The notes beneath the pieces are model-generated. The model did no database searches. It saw only the letters and a list, made by a program, of their open reading frames with translations, and was not told the origin of the DNA. Shown here piece by piece: positions 1 to 6,212 of a stretch of 8,832 nt of DNA (position 1 is the first letter of the stretch; each line of letters starts with the position of its first letter). The translations under genes were made by a program, and so were the position numbers. The DNA is from Chthonomonadaceae bacterium (GTDB taxonomy: Bacteria; Armatimonadota; Chthonomonadetes; Chthonomonadales; Chthonomonadaceae), in assembly GCA_025355115.1 (NCBI GenBank), contig JANXLO010000526.1:1-8832 (forward strand), given 5' to 3'.

Positions 1-1
1 C

Positions 2-1366
2 GAGGCGAACCGAGGTTCCGGAGTCGATCCCAGGAAGGTCGGCATCGAGGGCCTCTCGCGCTACGGCAAAGCCGCCATCGTGACGGAGGCGTTCGAGCCG
101 CGCATCGCGGTGGGACTGATCGGATCGTCTGGAGAGGGCGGGGTCAAGCTGCATCGACACCTCTTTGGAGAGGCGGTCGAGAACCTTGCGGGCGGCGAAT
201 ACTACTGGATGGCGGGGAATTTCATCAAGTACGGTGCATCCGACCCTCCGAAGACCGCCGCCGATCTGCCGGTCGACTCGCATGAACTGATCGCGCTCTG
301 CGCCCCACGGCCATGCTTCATCAGCTACGGAACGGTGGAGCGCGGCGACGCAAAATGGGTGGACGCGCACGGCAGCTTTATGGCCGCTGTTCTCGCAGGG
401 CCGGTCTACAGGCTGCTCGGCAAAAAGGATCTCGGCACGGCGGGCGACTATCTGACGGATCCCATGCCCGCGATCAAGACGCTGATCGGCGGAGAGCTCG
501 CCTGGCGCCAGCATGAAGGCGGGCACGATGTGACGCCGAACTGGCCTGCGTTTTTCGACTGGGTGCCACAGTACATCAAAGCACCTCCGCTTCCGAAAGG
601 CACATCGGGGCAGTTGGGTAGGCGCGCGCCAACCGAGATTCCCACTCCACGAAACGATCCCAATTCCTCGATAGCCCATGCACAGCTCGTTGAGAAAGCC
701 AGGCGCGGGGGCATCGATCTCTATGTAGTCGGTGACTCGATCGTGCGCCGTTGGGGAGCCAGCGACCCGCAGTATGCGGAGCTGTTGAACAACTGGAAAG
801 AGAATTTATTTGGATGGAACGCGGGGAATTTTGGATGGGGCGCGGACAGGATTGAGAACATCCTGTGGCGTCTGGAGAATGGGGAGCTTGACGGGGTAAA
901 TCCGAAAGTCATCGTCGTCCTGGCGGGAACCAATAACGTTGGATCTCAGCCGGGCGACGACACGATAGTGACAGACGTGACGAGAGGCATACAAGCCCTG
1001 CTGCGCGTGTGCAGAGAGAAAGCACCAAAGGCCACGATCATCCTGACAGCCATCTTCCCGCGAAATGACAAAATGGCCGCCATGCCCATCATAGACCGTA
1101 TCAATGCAAATCTGTCCCGGCTAGCCGACGGGAAGACGATACGTTTTCTGAACGTGAACGACAAGCTGGCGGGAAAAGACGACCGGCTGTTCGACGGAAT
1201 GATGAACCCCGGAGACAAACTGCACCCGACAGTCCAGGGATATCAGGCATGGGCGGACGGATTGAAGCCGCTGCTGACCGAGTTGCTGGGGCAGCGAGCG
1301 TCGACTGATCATGCGCCTCCTCCCACCGGGGATCCAGGTGTGCGAGGCGCTTCGGCAGCACGTTAA
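2..1366 (+). CDS. CE15 glucuronoyl esterase - SGNH/GDSL esterase fusion (5' end outside window)
   Basis: Open from the left edge with no stop, so the true start lies upstream. The N-terminal part is a carbohydrate esterase family 15 (4-O-methyl-glucuronoyl methylesterase) domain, which cleaves the ester between lignin alcohols and glucuronoxylan. The nucleophile motif GLSRYGKAA is at 50-76 (Ser codon 56-58), the likely acidic residue is in SSGEGG (Glu codon 134-136), and the His is in HEGGHDVTPNW (codon 524-526). After a Pro/Gly-rich linker (about 587-680), a second domain resembles PAF-acetylhydrolase beta-type SGNH hydrolases: block I GDSIV (Ser codon 737-739), NAGNFGWGAD, ILWRLENGEL, block III AGTNN, and block V DKLHPTVQGY with the Asp/His pair (His codon 1223-1225). 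All catalytic residues are visible in both domains. The protein is probably secreted, but the signal peptide would be off-window. I infer a dual xylan esterase (glucuronoyl plus possible acetyl); the substrate of the SGNH half is not determined by sequence. Confidence 0.9.
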   Translation, partial: EANRGSGVDPRKVGIEGLSRYGKAAIVTEAFEPRIAVGLIGSSGEGGVKLHRHLFGEAVENLAGGEYYWMAGNFIKYGASDPPKTAADLPVDSHELIALCAPRPCFISYGTVERGDAKWVDAHGSFMAAVLAGPVYRLLGKKDLGTAGDYLTDPMPAIKTLIGGELAWRQHEGGHDVTPNWPAFFDWVPQYIKAPPLPKGTSGQLGRRAPTEIPTPRNDPNSSIAHAQLVEKARRGGIDLYVVGDSIVRRWGASDPQYAELLNNWKENLFGWNAGNFGWGADRIENILWRLENGELDGVNPKVIVVLAGTNNVGSQPGDDTIVTDVTRGIQALLRVCREKAPKATIILTAIFPRNDKMAAMPIIDRINANLSRLADGKTIRFLNVNDKLAGKDDRLFDGMMNPGDKLHPTVQGYQAWADGLKPLLTELLGQRASTDHAPPPTGDPGVRGASAAR

Positions 1367-1385
1367 CGTCGTATCGAGGATGCAC

Positions 1386-1395
1386 TTGACGTCAA
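1386..1395. promoter_or_regulatory. Perfect 10-bp palindrome, possible operator or promoter element
   Basis: TTGACGTCAA is a perfect palindrome in the 144-bp gap between the esterase and TPR genes. The first six bases (TTGACG) also resemble a -35 element, with a weak TACAAC -10-like hexamer at 1407-1412 and only 15 bp between. A second candidate -10, TATAAC at 1462-1467, lacks a well-placed -35. GTTAACGTC at 1362-1370 can pair with GACGTCAAC at 1388-1396 with one mismatch, making a hairpin over the esterase stop codon but with no T-run. None of these is strong evidence alone. Confidence 0.2.
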
Positions 1396-1510
1396 CAGCT
1401 CCGAGTTACAACTAGTCTGTAGAGAATGCTTGAGAGAGGATGAGAGGAGGGCAGGGTATCATATAACGAACTGGCGAAGAGTGACCTGCTGAGCGGAAGG
1501 GACTGGTATC

Positions 1511-2656
1511 ATGGACAAACAGATGCATCTTGCCTGGAGTTGGGCTATGGCGGAGCTAGGTGTTGGCATCGTCGCGCTGCTTATGCTGGTTGTTCCCTGC
1601 CTTCTCTATCTTCGCCGACGCAAGGCCGACGGATGGAATACCTTTGCCGAAGAGCACAACAACTTCGCGGAGCCCGTCCGTAACGCCGCTCAGAAGCCGC
1701 TCGCCCTCTCCGAGTGGGTTGTTGCCCCCCTGCTTCTCCTGTCCGTAGGAGGCTTCTGGCTGGGAATTCCAGCTTTTCGAACCATCAACTACATCGAGCG
1801 GGGCAACGAAAACTCCACCGGGCCCCGCATGCCTAAGGCCATTCGCTGGTACGAAAAAGCGCTGCGCCTTGATCCCGGATCCAGCCTCGCCCATCACGGG
1901 CTTGGCAATGTGTTCATGGCGCAGGGCCGCAACGAAGAGGCCCTGCATCAGTACCAGTCGGCCATTGCAGCGGAGCCGGAGAGCGCGATCTATCACCGCG
2001 ACCTGGGGGTGCTGTGGATGAAGTACGGCAACTCCGACGAGGCCCTGCTAGAGTACTACCGAGCGGCCGCGCTTGATCCGCTGGACTCGGACATACACCG
2101 AGAGTTCGGCACTCTGCTCTTCGCGGCGGGGAAGCTTGAGGAGGCGGCCCGGCAGTATCGGATCGCCATTCTCAACAGTAGTAGCACTCTGGACTTGCAC
2201 TACGACCTGGGCAATGCGCTATATATGCAGGGCAAGACCGATGCGGCCATTAGCGAGTACGAATTCGTCATCCGCCTTAGCCCTGAGAGCGCACGGGCGC
2301 ACAACAACTACGGAGTCCTGCTCTACGGCCTGAAGCGATACCCCGCGGCTCTGCTTTCGTTTCAGAAGGCGGCGGATCTCGACGCGCACTATCCAGACGC
2401 ACTCTACAATGTAGGCCGAGCCGCACAGCGGACGGGCAACGTAAAGAGGGCTACAGCGGCCTACCGGGCGTTCCTCCGTTTAGCGGAGGATAACCCTCAG
2501 TATGAGCAGCCGACCAGCGAGGCGAGAACGCAGATCCTTATGCTGAGTTCTAAGCTACCCCCCACAAAATCTGACCATTTGCGGCAAGAACAGTTCGCGC
2601 CGCCTCTCCCGAACGCTCAAGGTGCTTCTTCGAAGCGGCCACTATCTCGTCTTTGA
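1511..2656 (+). CDS. Membrane-anchored tetratricopeptide-repeat (TPR) protein
   Basis: This 381-aa protein starts at ATG 1511 behind a purine-rich GGAAGGGA about 8-10 bases upstream. Two hydrophobic segments are visible: residues about 15-34, followed by LRRRK, and about 70-87. The region between them is charged and polar, so it could form a two-helix anchor. From about residue 91 to 326 there are six to seven 34-residue TPR units with the usual pattern (e.g. AIRWYEKALRLDP, EALHQYQSAIAAEP, AAISEYEFVIRLSPE, AALLSFQKAADLD). These form a superhelical protein-binding scaffold. The last 50 or so residues are Pro/Ser/Gln-rich and probably disordered. No enzymatic domain is seen. TPR proteins of this layout occur in many Acidobacteriota, often in secretion, polysaccharide or respiratory assembly contexts, but the partner cannot be read from this sequence. 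It may be transcribed separately from the esterase, given the 144-bp gap. Confidence 0.85.
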   Translation: MDKQMHLAWSWAMAELGVGIVALLMLVVPCLLYLRRRKADGWNTFAEEHNNFAEPVRNAAQKPLALSEWVVAPLLLLSVGGFWLGIPAFRTINYIERGNENSTGPRMPKAIRWYEKALRLDPGSSLAHHGLGNVFMAQGRNEEALHQYQSAIAAEPESAIYHRDLGVLWMKYGNSDEALLEYYRAAALDPLDSDIHREFGTLLFAAGKLEEAARQYRIAILNSSSTLDLHYDLGNALYMQGKTDAAISEYEFVIRLSPESARAHNNYGVLLYGLKRYPAALLSFQKAADLDAHYPDALYNVGRAAQRTGNVKRATAAYRAFLRLAEDNPQYEQPTSEARTQILMLSSKLPPTKSDHLRQEQFAPPLPNAQGASSKRPLSRL

Positions 2657-2805
2657 TGCGCTGGGTCCATCGAACGATCCGTGATCCATGGGCTGATTCA
2701 TTGCAAAAAGGTGACCGGAGTTATATTTTACTGAGGGAGGGCAAGTGAAGATTTCGTGGCTTCGGAGGGAGGCGAGGGAGTTAATTCGGCGTCGAGCAGC
2801 CACCC

Positions 2806-2829
2806 AAAAAGTCTCCCGTTGAGTCTTTT
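2806..2829. terminator. Possible bidirectional intrinsic terminator between convergent genes
   Basis: AAAAAGTCTC, loop CCGTT, then GAGTCTTTT forms a stem of three bp next to the loop, a T-T mismatch, then G-C and four A-T pairs. On both strands the stem ends in a T-run (TTTT on +, TTTTT on -). It lies between the TPR gene (stop 2656, +) and the PEP-CTERM gene (stop 2860, -), where a shared terminator would be expected. The stem is short and contains a mismatch, so the strength is doubtful. Confidence 0.4.
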
Positions 2830-2859
2830 CGTTGTAGAGTGTCTGCTCTGCGGGCGAAC

Positions 2860-3666
2860 TCAGCGGGAAATGCGGCGACGGCGCGCGTAGAACCCCCCGG
2901 AGGCGATGAGGCCGATCAGAAGTCCAAGCGAGTCGGGTTCCGGCGTCGTGTGGCCTAAGGGTATGACGTAAGTGCTGACGCCGCCGACGATCTGCGAGCC
3001 GGAACCGACGGCGAAGCCAACATTGCTCAACTGTGACGTCGAGGTCAGCCCGGTGAAGCCCGACAACGTCAGGATGACCTCATTTTTGATGACGTTGACA
3101 ACGTTATTGGGTCCGATGCCGCCTGCCTGGAAGGGGGTTGGCACAAGTGTGTAGTTGTCCCCACTGGCTCCCGGTTGAGGAAGCGAGTAATCAGGCGTGC
3201 CTCCCGCATTGGAGAAGCCGGTGGAGTTCACCATATATTCGAAGGACGTTCCGGCTTTGGCTGAAACGTCCTGAAAGCCAAACTCCCCTGTTACAACCTG
3301 GCTGGATGCGGCTGTATTGTTCGATTGCACGACCGTACTGCCGGTTCCCAGTGCAACGCCCACTGCAGGGACTCCATTGGCGGGTTGAGCGGTATTGCCG
3401 GTGAGATTAAAGAATATGCCGGTGAGAAGATCTGCGCGAGAGATGGTTCCTGTGGTCAGGTTTTTGAGATGAATAACTAACGTCCCGGCAGTAGCGGTGC
3501 TGAACGATGCGATAAATGCCAGACTCTTGCCGTCGGCGGGATTTGTTGCGGTGGTATCCGTGGCATAGGTGACGAGCGTTTGCGCGTTTGCAGAGAGCCC
3601 CGCAGAGGCCAAGCCGACCATAAACACAGCTGCACTTAGTTGTTTTGCTTGCATATATTTAATCAT
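2860..3666 (-). CDS. PEP-CTERM sorted, secreted surface protein (intact copy)
   Basis: This 268-aa protein has an N-terminal signal peptide (hydrophobic core about residues 10-25, AxA-type site ANA|Q at about 28/29). A Thr/Ser/Asn/Gly-rich, cysteine-free beta-type body follows. The C-terminal PEP-CTERM signal has P-E-P at 242-244, hydrophobic LGLLIGLIASGGFYA, then RRRR. Such proteins are exported by Sec, recognised by an exosortase (EpsH type) and placed at the cell surface or in exopolysaccharide; no exosortase gene lies in this window. ATG at 3666 has a GGAA only about four bases upstream, so the in-frame ATG at 3654 (fifth codon) is an alternative start; both give the same mature protein. 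Its frameshifted paralogue is next upstream (4315-5110). A sigma-54-type promoter (4136-4151) lies about 470 bp upstream. The biochemical role of the body is unknown. Confidence 0.88.
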   Translation of the reverse strand: MIKYMQAKQLSAAVFMVGLASAGLSANAQTLVTYATDTTATNPADGKSLAFIASFSTATAGTLVIHLKNLTTGTISRADLLTGIFFNLTGNTAQPANGVPAVGVALGTGSTVVQSNNTAASSQVVTGEFGFQDVSAKAGTSFEYMVNSTGFSNAGGTPDYSLPQPGASGDNYTLVPTPFQAGGIGPNNVVNVIKNEVILTLSGFTGLTSTSQLSNVGFAVGSGSQIVGGVSTYVIPLGHTTPEPDSLGLLIGLIASGGFYARRRRISR

Positions 3667-4135
3667 TTTCCATTATCACGAAGATTTAGCAGTCTTAGAT
3701 ACGCTTTCGCCTGGCTGCCTGGTTCCCGTGGCGGTTCTTCGGCAGTGCGGTTCAGACACACTCCATCTCAAAAGCTGAAGCTCGCTTATCTCTGCTACGA
3801 GTTAACCATTAAGGTGGAAATCTACTCGCTGGCAACGTCGGCGGTTAAAATCCGCGTTCATTCTGCAGACAAATTTCCGGATCGAACGCAATCATGCTAC
3901 TGTATGGTGAATAAAATTATCATTACATTTGCATGCTACATGATCTTACTCATGGCTGCAGACGCATGATTAAGCTGAAATGTGCACAACCATATAGTAT
4001 GGGAACAGTGAGACATCGTTGTCATCTGCGTATCAGCGTAGTTTGCGTTGTCGAAAGCAGAAAAGAGGCACTTCGCGGCGTGGCAGAGGGTACACCTCAA
4101 ACTTTGACTTTCATCACTCATTCACGAAATATTAT

Positions 4136-4151
4136 AGCACAGATCATGCCA
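4136..4151 (-). promoter_or_regulatory. Sigma-54 (-24/-12) promoter upstream of the intact PEP-CTERM gene
   Basis: Read on the minus strand, the site is TGGCATG-ATCT-GTGCT. It matches the RpoN consensus TGGCAYG-N4-TTGCW at every defined position except the first T of the -12 box, and GG and GC have the canonical spacing. Transcription would start near 4125 and run towards the gene at 3666, giving a leader of about 460 nt. The same element, with flanking AGT before it and ATAATA or AATAATA after it, precedes the second copy at 5300-5315. Conservation between paralogues supports function. Confidence 0.65.
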
Positions 4152-4202
4152 ACTCACTGTACGCTCGTCAATAAATTTTGTCTGGTTGACATTCACTGAT
4201 CA

Positions 4203-4230
4203 TGTGCCGAGTGTTATAGTCGGTGGGCAC
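4203..4230. promoter_or_regulatory. Candidate enhancer-binding-protein site (paired boxes)
   Basis: TGTGCC at 4203-4208 and GGGCAC at 4225-4230 form an inverted repeat (GTGCC/GGCAC) centred about 90 bp upstream of the predicted sigma-54 start. This is a typical position for an NtrC-family activator site. Similar boxes (TGTGGC, GGGCAC) sit at nearly the same distances upstream of the other sigma-54 promoter. An extended -10-like TGTTATAGT on the + strand lies between the boxes. The function is inferred only. Confidence 0.3.
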
Positions 4231-4314
4231 TTCACCAGATTCAAGGTCTGCCATATATTGAAACACAACAGAGGCGCCTCTCATTTAACTCCGTATGTCA
4301 ATGGAAGGGGGCAA

Positions 4315-5110
4315 TCAGCGGCGGTTGCGACGGCGGCGTGCATATAGAGCCCCCGAGGATACGAGACCCATAAGCAGCCCAAGCGAGCCAGGTTCCGGCG
4401 TCACATGGCCTAAGACAATGATATTGGTGGGGACGCCGCCGACTGACTGCGAGGTCGAGCCTACGGCGAAGCCGACATTGCTCAACTGCGAGGTCGAAGT
4501 CAGGCCTGTGAAGCCGGTCAACGTCAGGATAACCTCATTCTTGATGACACCAAACGGTGAAGATCCAAACCCTGTAAAACCGCCTGGCACCAGGGTAAAG
4601 GCATCACCGGCGGTTCCTGGCTCAGGCTGAGCATAGTTAGGAGTGCCTGTATTGGATAACAGTCGCATTCACCATATATTTGAAGGAAGTTCCTGTCACT
4701 CCTGATACATCTTTGAACCCAAATTCACCAGCGACGGCCTGACTGCCAAAGGTATTGCCGTTGGTCGATCTTACCACCGTGCTCCCGGCTGGCAGCGTAG
4801 TGGCAACACTCGGGACTCCATCGGCAGGCTGCGCGGTATTGCCTGTGAGATTGAAGAATACGCCTGACAGAGTATCATTGGCCGTAATCGTGCCTGTCGT
4901 CAGGTTGGTGAGATCGATCTTCAGTGTTCCAGGAACAGGGATCGAAAACACTGCGTTGAAGGCCAGACTTTTGCTGTCGGCAGGGTTCGTCGCCGTAGTA
5001 TCGGTGGTATAGTTGACCAGGGTCTGCGCGTTCGCAGACAGCCCGACCGAGGCCAGACCCACCATTATCAGAGCCGCACTCAACTGTTTAGATTGCATAT
5101 TTAAAATCAT
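4315..5110 (-). pseudogene. Frameshifted tandem paralogue of the PEP-CTERM protein
   Basis: This locus aligns along its whole length with the intact gene at 2860-3666. The N-terminal part reads 5110 to about 4660: signal peptide MQSKQLSAALIMVGLASVG, ANAQ cleavage region, TDTTATNPADSKSLAF, and EFGFKDVSGVTGTSFKYMVN. The C-terminal part continues in another frame from about 4660 to 4315: GTPNYAQPEPG, NEVILTLTGFTGLTSTSQL, then PEP-CTERM signal TPEPGSLGLLMGLVSSGALYARRRR. At the junction the DNA reads GCG-ACT-G-TTA-TCC where the intact copy has TCC-ACC-GGC-TTC-TCC, so two bases seem missing near 4660. The frame-1 product ends at a TAA after about 157 aa and lacks the sorting signal, so it would be secreted but not anchored. 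Both halves otherwise look well preserved, so the lesion is recent or a sequencing error. ATG at 5098 (fifth codon) has a better spaced AGGAA than ATG 5110. A sigma-54 promoter lies at 5300-5315. Confidence 0.8.
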
Positions 5111-5299
5111 TTCCTATTTGCACGGATAATCGAAAGATCGTCGACTACGCACTCGCTCAGCCGCTCTTGGGTGCATGCGGCGCGTCCTTGGCAATTCTGT
5201 AGAGATGCAGACAGTTGCGGGCAAACAAACAGGCACTGCATGGCAAGACAGAAGCCAAGTTGAAATGAAATGATAGTCGCTAGCTTGTGACTCTATTAT

Positions 5300-5315
5300 T
5301 GCACAAATTGTGCCA
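5300..5315 (-). promoter_or_regulatory. Sigma-54 (-24/-12) promoter upstream of the second PEP-CTERM copy
   Basis: On the minus strand the site reads TGGCACA-ATTT-GTGCA, with GG and GC at the canonical spacing for RpoN promoters (TGGCACG-N4-TTGCA). The mismatches are the last base of the -24 box and the first base of the -12 box. The predicted start is near 5288. It is clearly homologous to the element at 4136-4151, so it was probably duplicated together with the gene. Confidence 0.65.
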
Positions 5316-5367
5316 ACTAGCCGAGCGGTCGGCTGAATCGCGTTGGAGTTTCAAAATAACAGTCTGC

Positions 5368-5399
5368 TGTGGCATAATCTTACGTGAGAGCCAGGGCAC
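5368..5399. promoter_or_regulatory. Candidate enhancer-binding-protein site (paired boxes)
   Basis: TGTGGC at 5368-5373 and GGGCAC at 5394-5399 lie 54 and 80 bp from the -24 GG. The equivalent boxes of the other copy lie 53 and 75 bp away. A wider inverted repeat GCTGTG (5366-5371) / CACAGC (5397-5402) surrounds them. This is inferred by comparing the two copies and remains unproven. Confidence 0.3.
5370..5378 (+). promoter_or_regulatory. Possible extended -10 promoter for the Dabb gene
   Basis: TGGCATAAT fits the extended -10 pattern TGnTATAAT with one mismatch. The -35 region (TTCAAA at 5350-5355, 17-bp spacer) is weak, as is often tolerated with an extended -10. The predicted start is near 5385, about 75 bp before the GTG start at 5461. 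Confidence 0.35.
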
Positions 5400-5460
5400 A
5401 GCCGCTTAGAGGATGGGGTAGATTCAAGGAAGCTCGTGCGCGGGAAGTGAGGAGAAAAAC

Positions 5461-5754
5461 GTGGTAGAGCATATCGTGCTGTTCAAATGGAGAGCGGAGA
5501 CGACGCCGGAGCAGATAGCACAGGCAGTCGAGGGATTGAAGGGCCTGAAGGAGTCAGTGCCAAATGTGCTGGACTTGAGCGTCGGGGAGAACTTCTGCGA
5601 TCGGGCCAAGGGCTTCACGCACGGCCTCGTCGTGCGGTTTCCGGACAAGGCTGCTCTCGAGGTCTACGGCCCGCACCCCGCGCACCAGCACGTGGTGCAG
5701 ACCTTCATCAACCCCATCCGGGAAGATATTCTCGCTCTAGACTACGAGTTCTGA
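5461..5754 (+). CDS. Dabb-family (stress-responsive alpha/beta-barrel) protein
   Basis: This 97-aa protein starts at GTG 5461, with AGGAG at 5450-5454, six bases upstream. The sequence fits the Dabb domain (dimeric alpha+beta barrel, ferredoxin-like fold) over its full length: N-terminal strand EHIVLFKW, helix TPEQIAQAVEGLKGL, strand VLDLSVGENF, THGLVVRF, then the characteristic YGPHPAHQHVV and FINPIREDILALDYEF. Family members are small cytosolic proteins found in plants and bacteria, some stress-induced and some catalytic (e.g. polyketide cyclisation or decarboxylation). No specific substrate can be assigned here. Its 3' end overlaps the convergent minus-strand gene (stop at 5742) by 13 bp. 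Confidence 0.88.
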   Translation: MVEHIVLFKWRAETTPEQIAQAVEGLKGLKESVPNVLDLSVGENFCDRAKGFTHGLVVRFPDKAALEVYGPHPAHQHVVQTFINPIREDILALDYEF

Positions 5755-6083
5755 TTGGTCACTTGAACCTCGATGCAGGGGCGGTAGACGCGCACCAGGC
5801 CGTCGGAGCCGGTCGCGGTGAGGGTGAAGACCAGGGTGTAGAAGCCAGCCGGAAGCCCGGAGGCGTCCAGGGAGAACCAGACTCGCGGGGCCGTCTGCGC
5901 TCCCGAGTCGAAGCCCGTCGCGGCGATCCCATTGAAGCCGCTTATCGGCGTCCCGAACCGGTCGTAGAGTATCACGTTCGGGCCGGGAACCGGGGCGATC
6001 GTCAGCGTTCCGCCCGCTGCGGTCAGCTCGCCATAGATGGGGCGCTTCTCGCCCTGTCGCATCCGCACGAAATCCTCCGGCAT
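5742..6083 (-). CDS. Phage-like structural protein with Ig-like (BppU-type) domain
   Basis: This 113-aa protein starts at ATG 6083 behind a strong AAGAAGGAG seven bases upstream. The start MPEDFVRMRQGEKRPIYGEL, a central beta-rich part (ILYDRFGTPISGF, RVWFSLDASGLPAGFYTLVF) and the end VYRPCIEVQV follow the pattern of small Ig-like proteins of phage baseplates or tails. That pattern is R-Q-G-(D/E), a property about material or range, then G-x-Y-x-L-x-F. There is no signal peptide or membrane segment. It is the last gene of the minus-strand block and overlaps the Dabb gene tail to tail by 13 bp. Assignment to a specific Pfam family is a recollection of the pattern, so treat the function as probable phage structural only. 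Confidence 0.7.
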   Translation of the reverse strand: MPEDFVRMRQGEKRPIYGELTAAGGTLTIAPVPGPNVILYDRFGTPISGFNGIAATGFDSGAQTAPRVWFSLDASGLPAGFYTLVFTLTATGSDGLVRVYRPCIEVQVTNQNS

Positions 6084-6142
6084 GTCGTAGCTCCTTCTTT
6101 TTCGTATGGGCCAGCCTGATCTCGGCTTTGCCTTGACTCTCT

Positions 6143-6179
6143 AAAAACAGAAGCAGGAGAAGTCGTTGCGGTGACCTCC
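6143..6179 (-). terminator. Weak possible terminator or attenuator inside the phage-like block
   Basis: On the minus strand GGAG-GTC (6179-6173), loop ACCGCAAC, then GAC and CTCC (to 6156) with a two-base TT bulge can form a seven-bp stem. A TTTTT run (6147-6143) follows after eight bases, which is farther than usual. It lies between the 49-aa ORF and the last gene of the block, so it could lower expression of the latter. Low confidence. Confidence 0.2.
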
Positions 6180-6212
6180 CCTGCGTGAAACCTCCATTCA
6201 ACTGCCTGCCTT

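Larger units (their letters stand above)
3667..4314. other. Long AT-richer intergenic region and leader of the PEP-CTERM gene
   Basis: This 648-bp stretch has no convincing gene on either strand. It holds, on the minus strand, a -24/-12 promoter (4136-4151), a possible activator site (4203-4230) and then about 460 nt of predicted leader before the ATG at 3666. Near the gene, 3715-3745 can fold on the minus strand as CTGCC/GGCAG closing a purine-rich internal loop and a CCG/CGG stem, followed by GGCGAAAGC. A 12-bp palindrome AGAGGCGCCTCT lies at 4270-4281, downstream of the second PEP-CTERM copy. It has no proper loop or T-run. Confidence 0.5.
5111..5460. other. Divergent control region between the second PEP-CTERM copy and the Dabb gene
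   Basis: This 350-bp gap has no gene. It contains the minus-strand sigma-54 promoter (5300-5315) with a leader of roughly 180 nt towards 5110, paired boxes at 5368-5399, and a plus-strand extended -10 (5370-5378) for the gene at 5461. The boxes and the extended -10 overlap, so binding of an activator for the left gene could affect the right one. Confidence 0.5.

Noticed and set aside
3690..3770. Possible c-di-GMP (GEMM) riboswitch upstream of the PEP-CTERM gene because of GGGAACC and GGCGAAAGC
   Set aside because: The defining GEMM elements (GGGCAAACC and GACGCAAAGC type stretches) are absent. Only superficial similarity remains.
3936..4121. A 61-codon minus-strand frame right after the predicted sigma-54 start, with a CxxC
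   Set aside because: There is no ribosome-binding site and no recognisable pattern, and the surrounding sequence is not coding-like. It is more likely leader RNA.
4186..4220. TTGACA at 4186-4191 with TATAGT at 4215-4220 as a + strand promoter
   Set aside because: The spacing is 23 bp, too long for a normal sigma-70 promoter. Only an extended -10 remains, and nothing obvious is transcribed from it except antisense to the broken gene.
4270..4281. AGAGGCGCCTCT palindrome as the terminator of the second PEP-CTERM copy
   Set aside because: Without a loop only a four-bp stem is possible, and there is no T-run directly after it.
5487..6119. A 210-codon open frame on the + strand across the Dabb gene and the opposite phage-like gene
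   Set aside because: It is rich in Arg/Gly/Pro, typical of an out-of-frame reading in GC-rich DNA. It overlaps two well supported genes and has no domain-like pattern.
5737..6201. A 154-codon minus-strand frame overlapping the Ig-like gene at 5742-6083
   Set aside because: It is Arg-rich after the first 40 codons and out of frame with the gene that has the strong AAGGAG start. Only its first part falls in the gap and it has no support of its own.
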